This document shows positions 5,737-7,969 of a stretch of 7,969 nucleotides of DNA, piece after piece. The stretch comes from JACZST01 sp036985755 (GTDB lineage: Bacteria > Actinomycetota > Acidimicrobiia > Spongiisociales > UBA5794). The notes under the pieces were generated by a model. The model made no database searches and was not told the DNA's origin. It worked only from the letters and a program-made list of their open reading frames with translations. Both the position numbers and the translations under genes were made by a program. How positions within the stretch are numbered: the stretch's first letter is position 1; every line of letters starts with the position of its first letter. The stretch covers positions 1 through 7,969 of the forward strand of contig BTQG01000102.1 of assembly GCA_036985755.1 (NCBI GenBank), in the 5' to 3' direction.

Positions 5737-6379
5737 CCACCGCATCGATCAGGGCAAGGGCCCTTCTGGTGAAGTCGTCGTCGTACCGGCCAGAGGAGAT
5801 GGCCGCCCACATGGCGGGCACGACCGTGTCGCGATAGGCAACTCGCACGATCTCGCCCTCCTCATCCCCCGGCAACAGGTCGTAGGTGCGCCGTAACACA
5901 TCGACGAACCCGGGCGCCAGCGTTGCCACGAGATCGATCTGGCGAGCCGGATCCCCTCTGGTGAAGATGATGCCGTCACCATCTGCCGGGTCGGTCACCA
6001 CCACCGCGGAGAAAAGGACGCCCTCGGTGAAGATCTCTTCCGAAGCACCGACGTCGAGCGCCGACAGCGGGTAGCCGGCGAAGGCGCCGAAGCCGTCCTG
6101 GAACGACGACCAGTAGGCGGCGGAGACCGACGTCGGGATCCCGTCGGTGAGGTAGGCGGCAGTCTGTCCGGTGGACAGGTCGTTCTCCACGGCGATCACG
6201 ATGGCCAGCGCCGGCTCGAAGGTGTTTTCGGTTGCCGTCTCGAACTCATTCGCATCGACCGAAACCAGCCAATCCCCCACCACGATCGGCGCCGAATCGG
6301 TCGCCGAGCCCCCGGACGAGCATCCGGCGGCAACGACAAGCGCGAAGGGCACGATCAGCAAGAACCTGGGCCATCTCAT
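5711..6379 (-). CDS. Putative lipoprotein of unknown function
   Basis: A 222-aa protein I do not recognise. It begins with a lipoprotein signal: MRWPR, a hydrophobic core (FLLIVPFALVV) and AAGC with Cys20 as the probable lipidated residue, followed by a Ser/Gly linker (SSGGSATDS). It is predicted to be anchored on the outer face of the cytoplasmic membrane. The mature part is about 200 residues and acidic, with a mixed N-terminal half and a more helical end (about 160-215, with DVLRRTYDLLPGDEEGE and RRALALIDAVV). Cys20 is the only cysteine. I see no catalytic or binding motif. The ATG at 6379 is chosen because it gives a complete signal peptide; no clear ribosome binding site precedes it. It is divergent from the TauE/SafE pair (61-base gap) and overlaps the LLM gene tail-to-tail by 26 bases. 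Confidence 0.82.
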   Translation of the reverse strand: MRWPRFLLIVPFALVVAAGCSSGGSATDSAPIVVGDWLVSVDANEFETATENTFEPALAIVIAVENDLSTGQTAAYLTDGIPTSVSAAYWSSFQDGFGAFAGYPLSALDVGASEEIFTEGVLFSAVVVTDPADGDGIIFTRGDPARQIDLVATLAPGFVDVLRRTYDLLPGDEEGEIVRVAYRDTVVPAMWAAISSGRYDDDFTRRALALIDAVVTPSSPSP

Positions 6380-6440
6380 GAAGCGTTGAGGCTACCGATG
6401 GATACAGGAATCTGACAGTGCACCGTGTACGGTTTCGCCG

Positions 6441-6797
6441 GTGAACACCACCTACGCCAAGGCTGCTTTCGTCGGCGGTGTTGCCGGGATCGTCGCCGGG
6501 CTGTTCGGGGTCGGCGGCGGGATCGTCGTGGTCCCCGGCCTGGTGTTATGGCTCGCCATCAACCAGCGACAGGCGTCGGGAACGTCGATAGCCACCATCA
6601 TCGCCTCTTCGTCTGCGGCACTGGTCGCCTTCGGATTCAGCGGAAGCGTCGACTGGGGTGCCGCCCTGGCCGTATTCGCCGGTGCCGCGGTGGGAGCGGT
6701 GATCGGCGCAAGGGCGGCCACCCTGCTCCCGGAGCGGACGCTCAGCGGGGCCTTCGCCGTGGTGCTGCTGGTCGCCGGTATCAGGATGGTGCTGTGA
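6441..6797 (+). CDS. TauE/SafE-family permease, first half-length subunit
   Basis: Membrane protein of 118 aa corresponding to one repeat of the TauE/SafE (DUF81) family, whose full-length members (about 250 aa) export sulfite, sulfoacetate or other organosulfur anions. The repeat signature GVGGGIVVVPGL is at residues 23-34 and SGTSIA at 46-51, followed by GSVDWGAA (68-75) and a final hydrophobic helix. About four membrane segments are expected. The start GTG at 6441 places the protein directly before the first helix; no ribosome binding site is seen. TACGGT at 6428-6433 lies 7 bases before the start, so leaderless transcription is possible. Its stop overlaps the start of the second half (GTGA at 6794-6797). 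The substrate cannot be told from sequence. Confidence 0.85.
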   Translation: MNTTYAKAAFVGGVAGIVAGLFGVGGGIVVVPGLVLWLAINQRQASGTSIATIIASSSAALVAFGFSGSVDWGAALAVFAGAAVGAVIGARAATLLPERTLSGAFAVVLLVAGIRMVL

Positions 6798-7198
6798 TTC
6801 TCGAAGTCGCCGGACTCATCCTGCTCGGCCTGATCGCAGGGACCGCCGCAGCCGCGCTCGGAATCGGTGGCGGTGTCATCTACGTTCCGGCACTCGTCGT
6901 CATCTTTTCCTTCGATCAGCACATAGCACAGGGAACGTCGCTGGCGATCATCCTGCCCACGGCAATCGTCGCCACCGTCGCCCACACCCGGCTGGGCAAC
7001 GTTCGCTGGCGGCTTGCCACACCCATAGCCGTCGCCGGGATAGCAGGAGCAGCCCTCGGGGCATGGATTGCCCTCGGTCTCGACGCCGACGTCCTGCGCA
7101 GGCTGTTCGGCGTCTTCCTGCTGGTGGTTGCGGCCCGGATGGGGTGGCGGACCTATCGGCTCAGCGACCAATCGGTGCCTGAACCCGACCCGTCTTGA
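6794..7198 (+). CDS. TauE/SafE-family permease, second half-length subunit
   Basis: Membrane protein of 134 aa forming the second repeat of a TauE/SafE-type carrier. GIGGGVIYVPAL is at residues 23-34 and QGTSLA at 46-51, the same residue numbers as in the first subunit, followed by AHTRLGNVRW (63-72) and a terminal hydrophobic segment near 104-114. The GTG at 6794 overlaps the upstream TGA as GTGA, a classic translational-coupling arrangement, and the first residues run straight into a membrane helix. The two products add up to 252 aa, the length of one ordinary TauE/SafE protein, so they probably assemble as one carrier. The polar C-terminal tail (about 119-134) overlaps the end of the convergent hydrolase-like gene by 38 bases. 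A split of an ancestral fused gene is the alternative to an ancient half-size pair. Confidence 0.82.
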   Translation: MILEVAGLILLGLIAGTAAAALGIGGGVIYVPALVVIFSFDQHIAQGTSLAIILPTAIVATVAHTRLGNVRWRLATPIAVAGIAGAALGAWIALGLDADVLRRLFGVFLLVVAARMGWRTYRLSDQSVPEPDPS

Positions 7199-7691
7199 GG
7201 AAGACAACCAGGGTGTCGCGCTGGGTGAGTTTGGATCGGTACGCCAGGAACACCAGGTAGGCGAGGCCGACGCCCTCCAGCAGCCACGTCGTTGGGTCCG
7301 TCGCCAGCCACCTCAGATACTCGGAAACGGTGGCGTAGCCGGTCGAGGAGAACTGCCAGCCCTGGAACGGCCACCACAGGGTCTCGGGCTGGTTCCACAT
7401 GGCATCGAACACCTGATGCAACAGCACCCCGATAGCCACCGGCATCCACCGTTTGCGAGGCCGCCCCCGCCGGGTCATCAGCACCACGACCGTCATGAGC
7501 CCGGCGGCGAACAGCAACGAGTGCGCACCCAGCCGGACGTTGTGCACCGACGGCCACAGGGCGAAGCCGATCGGGGTATCGATCAGATCCGAGAGCACGG
7601 CGCCGAGGACGAGGAAACGAAGGTCCATCTGTGGATCGCGGAACGAATACCTGGTGAAGGCGATCGTCGCCCCCGCATGCCAGAACAGCAC
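7161..7691 (-). CDS. Membrane-bound metal-dependent hydrolase-like protein (YdjM/DUF457 type)
   Basis: Integral membrane protein of 176 aa from the GTG at 7691. Several hydrophobic segments are interleaved with conserved His and Asp residues: His5 (FWHAG), Asp35 and Asp38 (LSDLIDTP), His57 (GAHSLLF), and His92 and Asp96 (LLHQVFDAMW). This His/Asp pattern, in and next to membrane helices, resembles the YdjM/DUF457 group annotated as inner-membrane metal-dependent hydrolases; no substrate is established for them. The Trp-rich loop at about 99-113 (WNQPETLWWPFQGW) is notable. A GTG at 7730 is in frame and would add 13 residues with no membrane or motif content, and neither start has a good ribosome binding site; 7691 is chosen because homologues as I recall them start close to the WHxG motif. 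It overlaps the second TauE/SafE gene tail-to-tail. Confidence 0.72.
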   Translation of the reverse strand: MLFWHAGATIAFTRYSFRDPQMDLRFLVLGAVLSDLIDTPIGFALWPSVHNVRLGAHSLLFAAGLMTVVVLMTRRGRPRKRWMPVAIGVLLHQVFDAMWNQPETLWWPFQGWQFSSTGYATVSEYLRWLATDPTTWLLEGVGLAYLVFLAYRSKLTQRDTLVVFLKTGRVQAPIGR

Positions 7692-7799
7692 TAGGCGGGT
7701 GCCGGGGAAGCCGACAGTGGGCCGAAGCACACCGGCGAACCCCAGGTCGACCGCTCATCTGCCCATACCCGGCCTCGAGCACCCGTCATATTCGGCACC

Positions 7800-7969
7800 C
7801 TAGGGGACGAGGATCGCACTGCAGTGGACACAGCGCGGCGGGTCCTGCTCGAGGGCGTCACGCTCTTCGGTTGCCGACAGCTTGAGATGGCAGGCGCCAC
7901 AGACCCTGTCGGTGAGCAGCCCGACCACCTGTCCCTCCCTGGTCGATCGCAGGTCGGTGTAGAGGTCGA
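7800..7969 (-). CDS. C4-type zinc-ribbon protein, C-terminal part (partial)
   Basis: Only the last 55 codons are in the window; the gene continues beyond the right edge, and its stop is TAG at 7800-7802. The visible part has CGAC and CVHC, two CxxC pairs about 24 residues apart, in the context VGLLTDRVCGACHLKLSATE and PPRCVHCSAILVP. This matches the C-terminal zinc ribbon of the family annotated as 'C4-type zinc ribbon domain protein' (PF02591, zf-RING_7), whose N-terminal part is a long coiled coil outside the window. Family members are widespread in actinobacteria, often near Nif3- and RNase H-like genes; their function is poorly defined. The stop lies 108 bases upstream of the chosen start of the next minus-strand gene, so co-transcription is possible. 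Confidence 0.85.
   Translation of the reverse strand, partial: DLYTDLRSTREGQVVGLLTDRVCGACHLKLSATEERDALEQDPPRCVHCSAILVP

Noticed and set aside
6425..6793. Upstream extension of the second TauE/SafE half in the same frame to 6425
   Set aside because: That stretch is an Arg/Gly-rich shadow of the first half-gene; the protein-like sequence begins at the GTG at 6794.
7731..7799. Possible small gene or terminator between the hydrolase-like gene and the zinc-ribbon gene
   Set aside because: No hairpin with a T-tract and no frame with family-like content was visible in this short spacer.
1..7969. CRISPR array, insertion sequence, integrase, tRNA or riboswitch
   Set aside because: No regularly spaced direct repeats, no terminal inverted repeats with a transposase, no tRNA cloverleaf and no known riboswitch core were found by reading.

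Overview
The window is high-GC DNA from an actinobacterium, most likely from the Acidimicrobiia or a relative. Three things point there: two luciferase-like monooxygenase (LLM) family genes, one resembling F420-dependent glucose-6-phosphate dehydrogenase; a secreted protein with three SLH-type repeats of the 'GCNPPxNxRYCP' kind common in Acidimicrobiia; and frequent GTG/TTG starts, several without a clear Shine-Dalgarno sequence. The taxonomic placement is an inference from family resemblance, not a search.

Layout from left to right. Bases 1-97 are the 3' end of the RNase P RNA gene (rnpB, + strand), closed by a perfect 11-bp GC hairpin. A PrxQ/BCP-type peroxiredoxin follows (143-583, +). Converging on it is a secreted SLH-repeat protein (596-2023, -) with an unrecognised C-terminal half. 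Bases 2131-3666 form a decay zone on the + strand: a class III nucleotide cyclase pseudogene with a 5' truncation, one frameshift and one internal deletion; an LLM oxidoreductase interrupted by a single one-base frameshift; and a short piece resembling the C-terminus of a Phd/YefM-type antitoxin with no toxin beside it. About 250 bases without a convincing gene separate this from the rest.

The right half is compact and mostly intact. An aquaporin (3966-4658, -) has its own intrinsic terminator and is divergent from an F420-dependent LLM enzyme (4741-5736, +). That enzyme overlaps tail-to-tail with a small lipoprotein of unknown function (5711-6379, -). Divergent from the lipoprotein is a pair of half-length TauE/SafE permease genes (6441-6797 and 6794-7198, +) coupled by a GTGA overlap. 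The second overlaps tail-to-tail with a membrane protein of the YdjM/DUF457 metal-dependent hydrolase type (7161-7691, -). The window ends in the C-terminus of a C4 zinc-ribbon protein (7800-7969, -).

The genes do not form one pathway. The window reads as a housekeeping neighbourhood (RNase P RNA, peroxiredoxin, zinc ribbon) holding accessory redox, transport and envelope genes. I found no CRISPR array, transposase, tRNA or clear new multi-gene system. The most notable items are the split TauE/SafE pair, the pseudogene cluster and the SLH protein with its unknown C-terminal region.
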